This document shows positions 1 through 9,667 of a DNA stretch of 64,000 bases, one piece after another. The notes under the pieces were generated by a model, which saw only the letters and a program-made list of their open reading frames with translations, was not told where the DNA came from and searched no databases. Source of the stretch: Cryptomeria japonica (Eukaryota > Streptophyta > Pinopsida > Cupressales > Cupressaceae). Position 1 is the first letter of the stretch. Each line of letters starts with the position of its first letter. A program made the translations under genes and the position numbers. The DNA lies in the NCBI RefSeq assembly GCF_030272615.1, contig NC_081412.1:671362852-671426851 (forward strand), read 5' to 3'.

Positions 1-635
1 AGATTCCAATTATAGTTTAATTAAAATGCATTCAAATAAGAAGTTCAAGTTTGCATTGGAAATAAGATTTAATTAAATCCATGTATTTTTGATAAAAATA
101 GATAATTCTTTTGATTCATTCAAGAAAAGAGTCTTTTCAATGCAACTGAACTTCTTTTCATGAAAAGCTTTGAGTTCCAATTTTAGAGAAAAAACAATAA
201 TTCAATTAATTGCTTTTCTAATTTCAAGTTCTAAATTTAGAAAAACAGAAATAATATCTCAAGTTTGATTTCTCTCTCAATTCAATTCTTTTATTTTATT
301 TTCAATTCAACTCTTGCTTTGTAATTAATTCCTCTTTTGTAATAAATTAATTCCTTTTTTGCATGATTAAATGGCAAATTTATTAATTAATTAAATATGC
401 TAGGATATTTAATAAATTAAAATAGGATAATTGATCAAAATGGTTTTATTGGAATGATTATATTAATTAAATAAATATTTAATTAATATTGAGTAATTGA
501 TTTGCCATGTGACATTTAATAATTAAAGAATTAATTATGTGCTCAAGATTGATTTGTTTGCCTTTGGTTAGGACCTTGGTGATGTTGTCGAGATTAGGGG
601 TCAATGGTTTAGGTGACCATTTTTAGGGTATTACA
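1..635 (-). mobile_element. Partial gypsy-type LTR (5' end), inserted in a copia LTR
   Basis: Read on the minus strand, this segment starts TGTAATACCC at 635 and continues as AT-rich LTR-like sequence with repeated TTAATTAA/TTTAATTA blocks to the window edge. The downstream base (636) resumes exactly inside a copia LTR that has an intact partner at 7558-8761. The left copia LTR therefore looks interrupted here rather than simply deleted. The TG start, the AT-rich tract pattern shared with the gypsy-type LTR near 42.5 kb, and the sharp junction support an LTR end. No coding sequence is visible. Its far end and any target duplication lie outside the window, so the assignment is inference. Confidence 0.5.
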
Positions 636-1309
636 GATATATGTAATGATCTTATTAGGTGGCCAGCCTAATTGGTTTAGGCCTTAGGGTTTGTATAAAT
701 TGATGTAAGATCTCATTGTAGATCATGGGAATGGTCAAGGAATAAAATGTGCAAATAATGTAAAGATCATATGCGAATGAGATTTGTTCGATCATAGGTG
801 ATCAAATTGGGTTTATGTAAGAGGTAAAAGGCCTTTGATATTGAGCTTAACCAGGACTGTAATCAAGAATGGTAGATGCTATCTCTGACTGTACATTCAT
901 CTAGATTTTTGTCCAATTATATTGACGTGGTTATAACCTCTTTGTAGTTAGTGAGACTACTTTGTAATGAGCAGTACGCTCTGGGTAGTGTGCCTTCCTG
1001 CATGTGTAGGCCCCTCATTGTATAACATACTTTCTGCAGAAGTATTATCTGACTATGGGAAGGCTTCCCACCATGGTTTTTTCCTTTACCAGTTTTTCCA
1101 CATACAAATCATGGTGTTATGTGGTATGGTTGCATTGTGTTAATTATCTATTTCATTCTTAAGTTTTATTTCTTGTCAGAATCTGTTTTTCCTATTCCGG
1201 TATTCAATGTTTATGTGCTCTGGTTAAAGGTTATAAAGTGGTTTGATTAATATAATCTATTGACAACTGATTCACCCCCCATCTCAGTTGTCCATTGGTT
1301 ATTCTAACA
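636..1309 (+). repeat. Left LTR (3' part) of the first copia element
   Basis: Aligns by eye along its whole length to 8088-8761, with roughly one difference per ten bases in the first 180 bases. It ends ...TCTAACA, directly followed by a tRNA primer-binding site. It carries a TATA-like box (TATAAAT at 694-700) and a TTAGGGTTT telo-box-like motif just upstream. The first ~530 bp of the LTR are missing because the neighbouring minus-strand LTR starts at 635. Confidence 0.85.
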
Positions 1310-1311
1310 AT

Positions 1312-1322
1312 TGGTATAGAGC
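1312..1322 (+). other. Primer-binding site, tRNA-iMet type
   Basis: TGGTATAGAGC lies 2 nt after the LTR end. It is the usual copia site TGGTATCAGAGC with the C missing, so priming from initiator tRNA-Met would be impaired in this copy. Confidence 0.75.
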
Positions 1323-1366
1323 TTTGGTCCTCTTTTTCTGAAGCTTAACAACTTTAGATAGATCCT

Positions 1367-2400
1367 ATGGCAACTAATACTTCAAATCCACTGGTAACTA
1401 TTTTGAAAAGAGAAATCCCTAAGCTTGATGGAACAAATTATGGGATATCGAAAATCTGAATGGAGACTCATCTTAGATGTCTTAGATGTTTTGAGAGCTA
1501 GAGAAACCCTCTTGTGTGGACTCACTGATCAACAAAACATGAGATTGACTGATAAATCATCTAAAAAGGTTATTTGGGATAAATTGCAAACTCTAAATGT
1601 AGGTGACCCTACTGTCAAAATCGCTAAACTTGATAGTTATTGATTAAGACATGAGAACTTGAAGATGGAAGAAAATGAAAGAATTGCTACATTTATGGAA
1701 AGAGTAAATGAGATTGTCATGGGAATTCAATGTTGTGGAGGATCTCTAAGTGAATATGAAATAGTTTCTAAAGTTTTGAGAGCCCTACCATTGGCTTACA
1801 AGATGAAGGCTACTGCAATTAATGAATTGAGAACAATGGCAAACACTCCAATTAACAGAGACATTCTGATTGGGAAATTATCTACTTTTGAGCTTGAAGA
1901 ATTTGGACCTTCTGGAGCTGCAAAATCTGAACCTGCTTTTCATGCATCATCATCTACCGGCAAAAGTGATTGTAAATCCCTATATGCAAAAGAATTGGAA
2001 GATATAAGGAAAGAGGATGAATAATTTGAGAAACTTGAAGCCTTGTTTGCTAGAAGAGTACCTAAAGGACCAACATGAAGTAAGTATGAAGGAAAATAAC
2101 CTTTTAAATATTTTGTATGTAATAAGATTGGTCATTTTGCATCTCGATGTCCTAAAAGGAATGCAAGATTTGAAGAAAGAGTTAAGAAATCATTTAAGAC
2201 AAATTAAAAAAAATATAGATTCAAGAAAAATAAACAATGCTACATAGCGAATGAGGAAGGAGTAAGTGATGATTCAGAGGATGAACCAATAGGAGACTCT
2301 GCTAGTGAATCTGAAAACGAAAAGGAATGGGTGTTCTATGCTTTAAAGGGAGATGAACAAGAATCGGCTATCACAAATAAAGAAAAGGCCCTATTAGAAA
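1367..2400 (+). pseudogene. gag: Degraded copia Gag (UBN2-type with zinc knuckle)
   Basis: Capsid/nucleocapsid region of a Ty1/copia element. The start ATG at 1367 follows the PBS by 45 nt and opens with the family-typical LDGTNY stretch. Reading then passes through stops and a frameshift/deletion near 1450-1520. A second frame (1425-1643, then 1659-2024) carries the UBN2-like part, with ERIATFMERVNE, a glycine pair and AKVLRALP-like text. The zinc knuckle near 2106-2153 reads YFVCNKIGHFASRC: the first cysteine has become tyrosine and the C-x4-H-x4-C part is kept. An acidic linker follows. Non-functional by nonsense codons, frameshift and the zinc-ligand loss. Confidence 0.8.
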
Positions 2401-2840
2401 AAGTTGAAGAAAAGGATGAATGGGTACATGATAGTGGATACTCACATCATATGACTAGAGATAAAAGAAATTTTTTGTCAGTGCAAGAATTCAATCGCGG
2501 TCAATAAGATTTGGAGATGATAAAGCATGCATGCTCAAAGGTAGAGGTATTATTTCTCTTGATGGTAAGCATAATACTAATAATGTCTATTATGCAGAAG
2601 GTCTGAAGCATAATTTTTAAGTGTTGGTCAATTGGTGGAAAAGGGATTCCATCTTCAGTTCAAAGATAAAAAATGCAAAATCATTAACAGAACTGGTTTG
2701 GAGATTGCAACCGATACTCAGACTAGAGGTAATATATTTCACTTGAACACTAGTAATAAGACATGTTTGATTGCTCATATTGATGAGAGTTGGTTATGGC
2801 ATAATAGGTTGTGTCATGTTAATTTTGATTGTATTGTTAA
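2401..2840 (+). pseudogene. pol: Copia protease and pre-integrase region, interrupted
   Basis: Carries the aspartic protease signature as WVHDSGYSHHMT (DSG at 2430-2438), then the GAG-pre-integrase region in another frame (2632 onward), with the HNRLCHVNFD zinc-binding start of integrase at about 2800-2830. A frame change lies near 2500-2620. At 2840 the reading frame is cut by the nested LTR element and resumes at 5584, immediately after that element and its target duplication. Confidence 0.8.
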
Positions 2841-3205
2841 TGTTAAAGTTATCTTGTATTTGCTAATAATTATTTATTTAATTATTAGTCTATTTAACTC
2901 TACGCTTGAGCTAAACTAAGGCATTTAATAACTATTGTAGGTATTTAATAATTATTCTAATTATTAAATACACATTATCCCTTTAGGGTTTCTTTAGGGT
3001 TGCACACCTTTAGGGTTGCTATTATCCTTTTATAAGGATTGTATTGTACTTGTTCATTTAATTGATTCCCTCTTTGAATGATAATCTTCTTCTTCAGAGC
3101 ATTTATGCTTTTTTTTCTTTATGTGCCTCCATTCTTCTCTTGTGATAGGTATTTGTATGCAGGTGTTCTTGGGATCTCTGAAGTTGTATTTCCTCAACTT
3201 CTTCA
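2841..3205 (+). repeat. Left LTR of the nested element
   Basis: 365 bp, TGTTAAAG...CTTCTTCA. It closely matches 5199-5578; the right copy has an extra GGTTGCACA-type repeat unit. It contains repeated TTAGGGTT motifs and a TTATAAGG TATA-like box near 3030. Confidence 0.9.
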
Positions 3206-3217
3206 TGGTATCAGAGC
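3206..3217 (+). other. Primer-binding site of the nested element
   Basis: TGGTATCAGAGC directly abuts the left LTR. It is an exact initiator-Met tRNA type copia PBS. Confidence 0.9.
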
Positions 3218-5189
3218 CCACATCTGATGCTACTTGTTCCTAGTTTTTTAGTTCCTTTTCAAAGGTTTTAGTGGTTTCAGTTCCTTTTCAAAGGTTTTAG
3301 TTTTGATCTGGGGTATCATTTTTGTTTTTGGGTATTTTGAGCTCAAAAGGACCTCACCATTGAGCTTAGAACACCCAAAAACCCCCATTTTCATATAAAA
3401 ATTAGCTTTGGGATTTTTTTTTATTTTGCCCTCTTTCTAGCACGTTTCCTGAGGCAAAAATAAAAAATATCTTTTTCAGCAGTTTAACAGCTTGCCTAGG
3501 TCATTCAACCCCCATTGGGTGTCAGTGGTTTGTTCACCACTAGGGCCAGCCCTTTGAGAGTCACCTACCCACGAGGAGATGCCAGCGGTCTCCACCTGCC
3601 AGCGGTCACCGTGGCGCTCTCAGCCGTCGTGGTCGCCCGACATCCTTTGTCCCACTGCCGCCATTGCAACCTCTGCCCCCACCACCACTCATAGCACCTA
3701 GCACTAGCCGCCATCCTGGGACCCATTGTTGTCGCCGCCCCCAAACCTGCGGCTGCCTTTCCACCGCCCCTCCACTACCTACTACACTGCCCGGCCGCTG
3801 CTGCCCACTCCACCGCTCAACCACCTTTCGCTCAGCCTGCAGCCGCCCTCTGCATCACACTCGACCACCACCGCCTTCTACTCATCGCTCGGTTGTCTCC
3901 CAAGACACGCCACCACCTGGTCACTGCCTAACCTCCGCCACCACCCGGCCAATGCGCCATAGTAGGGGGCCCATTTTTTTCCTTTGAAGGGTTTTGACAA
4001 CATATTGGTTTTTTTTCCATAACTTGGGCAAACGGAGTCAGTTTTTCGAAAAACAATAGGTGTCGGAAAGCTCTTTTTGAGATCTACTCAGATCTAGAGG
4101 TTTAAACTTTTGATTTTTTATTTTTGATGGCATTTTTTTCTATCAAAGCCAAAGGTTCATTTTTGTACTCCAAAAGACATAACTTGAGCATCTAAACTCC
4201 ATTTTTTGAAAACTTTATATTGTTGGAAAGATTGCTCTATGTACTTTCCAGTCATATGAGTTTTCTTTCCAAATTCTTCTCCAGACATATTTTATTCAAT
4301 TTTTTCTTTTCAACACTCTGGTAAATATCTTGGATGATTAAGGTCCTGGGATCTTTTTCTCTAAGTAGGATGTCTTGTTTTTTGTTGTTCTTTCTATTTC
4401 CAGTCTTCTTATCATTGTAGAATTTGATTTATGCAAACATGCTGAGATAAAGGGTCATCATGCATTGTTTACTTGGGATCTTGCAAATCTTGTGCCTTAT
4501 TGTACATGCACTATTTATAAAGTGCCATGGGGGGGTTGATGTTTTCCTTTTGTTTGCCATCTACCTTTGTCTAGTGAGTGTTCCTTCCATGACATTCGCC
4601 TCATGATATGTGTTAAGTGAGTGTTCCTTCCACGACACTATGTACTTTCTCTACACCTTTGATGTTCCTAGTTCTTTGTCATGCAGTTTTTGTTGGCCGT
4701 TCTTTTCAGTGTTCCTGTCCCTCTCCCTTTTCATAATTATGGGAGGTTTGTCTTGTTGGTTCTAATGCTTCCTTGGTTCAATTGATCAGCTCTTCAAGCA
4801 TTGGTGTCTCATGCCATCTATATTTTCGAGTTTAGTTGTTTGCCTTTGTTTGCCATCTGATTTGAGTAGTGTCATTTGAGGGAACTCATGTAGATTACAG
4901 TCTACTCTACCTGGTCAAGTTCTATTTTAGTGGAGGTTCTTCAGATCAGCAGTTACTCTTTGATAGTGTTTGCAGCTTATTCATACTTCAGTGGTGTTCT
5001 AGCTTTTCCATCTCTATTTGGAGTAGTTTTTTCCCATGTGGTTTTCTCTATTTCTCCATTTCATAGAGATTTGGTTGTGATTGGGTACCTCATCAGGCCT
5101 TGTTGTCAAGACCCAAATTTGCCTTCATCATGTAGTTACAATTTTTGCTTCATGCATTTAGTTTTTTAGTTACTCCCTAAGTTCATCTT

Positions 5190-5198
5190 AAGGGGGAG
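5190..5198 (+). other. Polypurine tract of the nested element
   Basis: AAGGGGGAG lies immediately before the right LTR start TGTTAGAG, the standard plus-strand priming context of copia elements. Confidence 0.85.
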
Positions 5199-5578
5199 TG
5201 TTAGAGTTACCTTGTATTAACTAATAATTATTTATTTAATTATTAGTCTATTAAACTCTATGCTTAAGCTAAACTTAGGCATTTAATAACTATTGTAGGT
5301 ATTTAATAATTATTCTAATTATTAAATACACATTATCCCTTTAGGGTTTCTTTAGGGTTGCACATATTTAGGGTTGCACACATTTCGGGTTGCTATTATC
5401 TTTTTATAAGGATTGTATTGTACTTGTTCATTTAATTGATTCCCTTTCTGAATGATAATCTTCTTCTTTAGAGCATTTATGCTTTTTTTATCTGTGTGCC
5501 TCCATTCTTCTCTTGTGACAGGTATTTGCATGCAAGTGTTCTTGGGATCTCTGAAGTTGTGTTTCTTCAACTTCTTCA
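5199..5578 (+). repeat. Right LTR of the nested element
   Basis: 380 bp, TGTTAGAG...CTTCTTCA. It is nearly identical in order to 2841-3205 with a short internal expansion near 5355-5390. It is followed by the mutated target duplication ATTAA. Confidence 0.9.
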
Positions 5579-6560
5579 ATTAAGATCAGTTCAACAAAGG
5601 CAATTAGAGATATACCAAAGATTATAAAGCCGCATAATCCAGTATGTAAGGAATGTTAATTGGGAAAACAAGTTAGAACTTCTTTTAAGAGCATACATGA
5701 TAAATCTAATGATGTGCTTGATTTGATTCATACTGACTTATGTGATCCAACAAGGACCAAAAGCTTTCAAGGTGATAGATACTTCATGCTAATAATTGAT
5801 GATTATTTTAGAATGATGTGGGTGACTTTTCTAAGGGAGAAGTCTAAAGCTTTTGAGAAATTCAAGATCTTCAAAGCAAAGGTGGAAACAAAAACTGGAT
5901 TGAAAATAAAATTTCTAAGATTAGATCAAGACGGTGAGTTCACTTCTCATGAATTTAACAGTTATTATGAGATAAATGAAATTAGAAGACATTTATCTGC
6001 ACCCTAGACTCCTCAGTAGAATGGATTAGTAGAAAGGAAGAATATAACCATTTTGGATGCAACAAGAACCATGATGATGAAAGCCAAATTTCCTTACGTC
6101 TACTAGAGAGAAGTGGTGAGTACAATAGTCTACACATTCAACAGAGTTCATATCAAAGGTGGAACTAGTAAGACTCCTTATGAATTATGGTTTGGACATA
6201 CACCTACTATTAAATATTTTAGAATTCTTGGAAGTAAATATTATATCAAAAGGGATGATTCAATTGGGAAGTTTGATCCTAGATGTGATGAAGGGACACT
6301 TCATAGATATTCAATTCAGAGAAAAGAATATAGATGTTATAACAAAAGATTGCATAAAATTGTGGAGAGCGCAAATGTGAAAGTGGATCTGAGAAATACA
6401 GAGATTAATCTATATCATATGACAGTGGAAATGACCATAACTGAACCGGTGATGCCTCAACCAGTAAAAGACATTGAGACAGTTACACCGGCACAATCAG
6501 AACATTCAACTATGACTGATGATCAGAACAGTGAACATTTCAGAAGACACCAAGGTATGT
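5579..6560 (+). pseudogene. pol: Copia integrase, broken
   Basis: Resumes the zinc-binding domain, with CKEC and then a stop where LGK follows. The catalytic core (5660-6007) has the first Asp in LIHTDLCDP, the second in LRLDQDGEF, and the glutamate kept in NGLVERKN after two in-frame stops (6005 and near 6016). The C-terminal part runs on at 6113-6562, with TPYELWFGHTP and FRILGSKYYIKR. The text after this is the usual variable Gag-pol linker ending in TRRRM. Several nonsense codons make it non-functional, although all three catalytic acidic residues remain. Confidence 0.85.
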
Positions 6561-7557
6561 AAGGTTAAATTATTTTGAAGATCAAATCATTGGAGATAAG
6601 AATAAGGGTGTTCTGACAAGAAGAAGAATGGCAAATAGTTTTGAATGGTGAACTTGAGGAAGAAGTATACATTGAGCAGCTTGATGGATTTTCACTGACA
6701 GATAACAAAGATATGGTTTGCAGGTTAAGGAAAGCATTCTATTAATTGAAACAAGCTCCTAGAGCTTGGTATGAAAGGTTGGATAAATATCTGTTGAAGC
6801 TTGCTTTTACTGAAGGCAATGATAACAATAATTTATATTATAAGATCGCTAATGATGATACTTTTATTATTGAAGTATTTGTTGATGATATCATTTTTGG
6901 AGGTGAAGACAAATTGTGCATGGAATTCTCTAATAATATGAAGGATGAATTTGAAATGTCTATGATTGGTGAAATGAGAATTTTCTTAGGTTTGTAGATT
7001 ACTCAAACTAACAAAGGCATTTTTATCTGTCAAATTAAGTATCTAAGGGAATTGTTGAAGAAGTTTGGTATGGATAATTCCAAACTAGTAAGTACTCCTA
7101 TGGTGACAAGTGAGAAATTATCTTTCAAAGACACATCTGCACCGGTAAATTCAACAAGGTATAAGTCTATGATCAAACTAGACCAGCTATTATGAATGCA
7201 GTATATATTTTTTCAAGATATCAAAGTAATCCTAAAGAAAATCATGAATGTGTAGTAAAGAGGACATTCCAATATTTGCAAGAAACAACAGAATATGGCT
7301 TATGGTATTCTAGACATGATAACTTCACTTTATGTGCATATACAGATTTGGATTGGGTAGGAGATACTGATGATAGGAAGAGCACTTTTGGTCAAGCTTT
7401 CTTTCTTGGAAAGAAATTGGTTTCATGGATCAGCAAAAAGTAGTCATGCATTTCTTTATCTACTATAGAGGTTGAATATGTTGCAACAACAACTAATTGT
7501 ACACCCATCCTGTGGATGAAGCAAATGTTGAAGGATATCAAGGTAATTTGTAGTTAT
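6561..7557 (+). pseudogene. pol: Copia RT/RNase H with internal and 3' deletions
   Basis: The linker text NKGVLTRRRMAN (~6600-6640) jumps straight to NGELEEEVYIEQ. About 120-130 codons present in the related element at 12.6-13.0 kb are missing, including the start of RT and its first catalytic Asp. The remaining fingers/palm part has KQAPRAWYERLD and the FVDD box. RNase H (7192-7540) keeps the ADLDW-type acidic motif as TDLDWVGDTDDRKST and the SCISLSTIEVEYVA segment, but stops at KQMLKD. The CDNTSAI-type C-terminal part and the polypurine tract are absent. Only about 15 nt later the right LTR begins. Confidence 0.85.
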
Positions 7558-8761
7558 TGATATCCTTGATGTCAACACTGGTTGTTATGATTGGTTTTCG
7601 ACAGAGAGGTTTTGGTTACCGATAGAAGATCTAGTGTTACCGATAGAAGGGACTCTCTGTTGGACACTACCGACATGTTTGGATTAATGGATTATGTTTG
7701 GTTTGATGTGTTACATGTTTCTGGAGCATGTTTTGGTTAGTTTGTATTTACTTGGTGATCATATGCTATCATACACTCTAGTAAGCCTATACAGATAAGG
7801 GTTTAAGCTTTTACTGACAGAGATTTTACTGAGAATCTCTGACTGGATGCATAAGTGGTGTTGGTGCGGCTTCTAGATGGAATTTAGGATGTTGAAGATG
7901 ATCTTTGTTTGTACCACAACTGATTGGAGACATCACTTTGGCATTGTTAACACAGATTAGGTCTGATACCTATCTAGGTTATGGACTGGTATCATGTAAC
8001 GTATTCTCTATACATTACTGGGATGATTTATGGATTGGTTAATGTTGTTTTTGTCTAAAGATGACATGGCATATCATTGTAATGTGGATATATGTAATGA
8101 TCTTATGAGGTGGCCGACCAAATTGGTTTAGGCCTTAGGGTTTGTATAAATTGATGTAAGATCTCATTGTAGATCATGGGAATGGTCAAGGATAAAATGT
8201 GTGAATAATATAAAGATCATATGTGAAGGAGATTTGGTTGATCACAGGCGATCAAATTCGATTTATGTAAGAGGTTAATGGCCTGTGGTATTGAACTTAA
8301 TCGAGATTGTAATCAGGCATGGTAGATGCTATCTCTGGCAGTTCATTCTTCTGGATTGTTGTCCAATTATATTGAGGTGGTTATAACCTCTCTATAGTTA
8401 GTGAGACTCCTTTGTAATGAGCAGTACACTCTAGGCAGTGTGCCTTCCTGCAAGTGCAGCCTCCTCATTGCATCACATACTTTCTACAGAAGTATTATCT
8501 GACTGTGGGTAGGCTTCCCACCATGATTTTTCCCTTTTCTAGGTTTTCCATGTATAAATCATGGTGTTATGTGGTATGGTTGCAATGTGTTAATTATCTA
8601 TTTCATTCTTAAATTTTATTGCTTACCGGTATCTATTTCTGCTATTCTAGTATTCAATGTTTATGTGCTTCGATTAAAGGTTATAAAGTGGTTTGATTAA
8701 TATAATATGTTGACAACTGATTCACCCCCCCTCTCTCAGTTGTCCACCAGTTATTCTAATA
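7558..8761 (+). repeat. Right LTR of the first copia element
   Basis: The last 674 bp match the left LTR (636-1309); the first ~530 bp are unique to this copy. The start is placed at TGATATCC by analogy with related LTRs and is approximate. The end is ...TTCTAATA, a one-base change from the left copy's TTCTAACA. U3 contains a direct repeat of GTTACCGATAGAAG near 7613-7650. A TATA-like TATAAA lies at 8145-8150, and a conserved hairpin-like module GTGGG...CCCACC with TTTTTCCC lies at ~8505-8550. Confidence 0.8.
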
Positions 8762-9667
8762 GTTCGAACTTATTATCCATGTGTTTACTTCAAGATGGTC
8801 AATGGGAAAATCACCAATTCTTATAGATAACACTATTTTCCTTGATAGGATATTTTTGTCAAACTTAATGCAACTATGTATTTTGATGCAAAACGACCTA
8901 CTTCAACTGCTAATTGTTATCTACAAAAAATGTCTACATATATTTCCTAGCAACTTGGAAGTGTTCAAGGTCTGCAACCCCTTGATCACACATATGTTTT
9001 ATTGTGATTCTCCTTAACATGTTCTCATGAGCTAGAAAGAAAATTTACATCTACACTAACCCAACTATGGCTGACACAATGAAGGGAAGAGGATCCATAT
9101 TATCCAAGGTAAGTAATAGAACATATACATTAAAAATTTATTTTCTACAGTGAATGAAATATTTAATGGCCATGATTATGTTGTGAAGAAAGTCATCACC
9201 TTTGAAAAGACAGGCTATTTCCCAAAGTACACATCATTCCAATGATGCAAGGAGAATATAAAGAGAGGAAGGCTTGGATAAAAGTGAACACAAAGAATAC
9301 TCTAAAAATCAAACTGTCATCATTATAAAAATTCTGAGTAAATCAATGTCTATGTTTGCATTTGTTATTTCAAATTGATTCCAGATTTCAAAGTTTCAAC
9401 AATAGCTTTCGAGGATATCAATTCGTGACTTGACATTCTAATATTACTTGATTGCAAATGTGATTTTAGGGTAATACAGATGAAGGGACATTACACATGT
9501 TAATGATGGAGAAATCTAAATCTAATAATCATATTGTAAAAAACACTTATTATCATCTCTGACTTAGTTAGCTATTTCTGATAAAAGGCTCATAACACTT
9601 GGAAATGATTATATTTATTATGTCATTTTATTTTCTACTGCTATTGAAATCACTTTCATGATACTTT
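8762..9667 (+). repeat. Dispersed repeat unit A, left part
   Basis: Matches 49402-50308 base for base with scattered differences. It begins exactly at the end of the copia right LTR and ends exactly at the target site of the next copia element. It contains a conserved ATG-to-GTAAGT stretch (9067-9110) seen also in unit B, but no long ORF. The upstream continuation of the unit was displaced by the copia insertion. Confidence 0.9.

Larger units (their letters stand above)
2841..5578 (+). mobile_element. Nested non-autonomous LTR retrotransposon (LARD/TRIM-like)
   Basis: Two LTRs (2841-3205 and 5199-5578) flank about 2 kb of internal DNA. A PBS abuts the left LTR and a purine tract abuts the right one. 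The element sits in the integrase reading frame of the host copia copy, flanked by GTTAA (2836-2840) and ATTAA (5579-5583), a 5-bp target duplication with one change. Removing the element and one duplication makes the host frame continuous, which confirms the boundaries. No Gag, protease, integrase or RT motif is visible inside. The interior holds a cytosine-rich stretch at 3560-3960 whose Pro/Ser/Thr-rich ORFs look compositional. It must have depended on enzymes from another copia element. Confidence 0.9.

Noticed and set aside
3606-3987. Proline/cysteine-rich ORFs on both strands
   Set aside because: They fall in the C-rich interior of the non-autonomous LTR element. They overlap in several frames and show no domain.
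1367-7557. Endogenous virus or envelope-bearing element
   Set aside because: Domain order is plain Ty1/copia (PR-IN-RT-RNase H). No envelope-like or movement-protein ORF is seen in this or any other element of the window.
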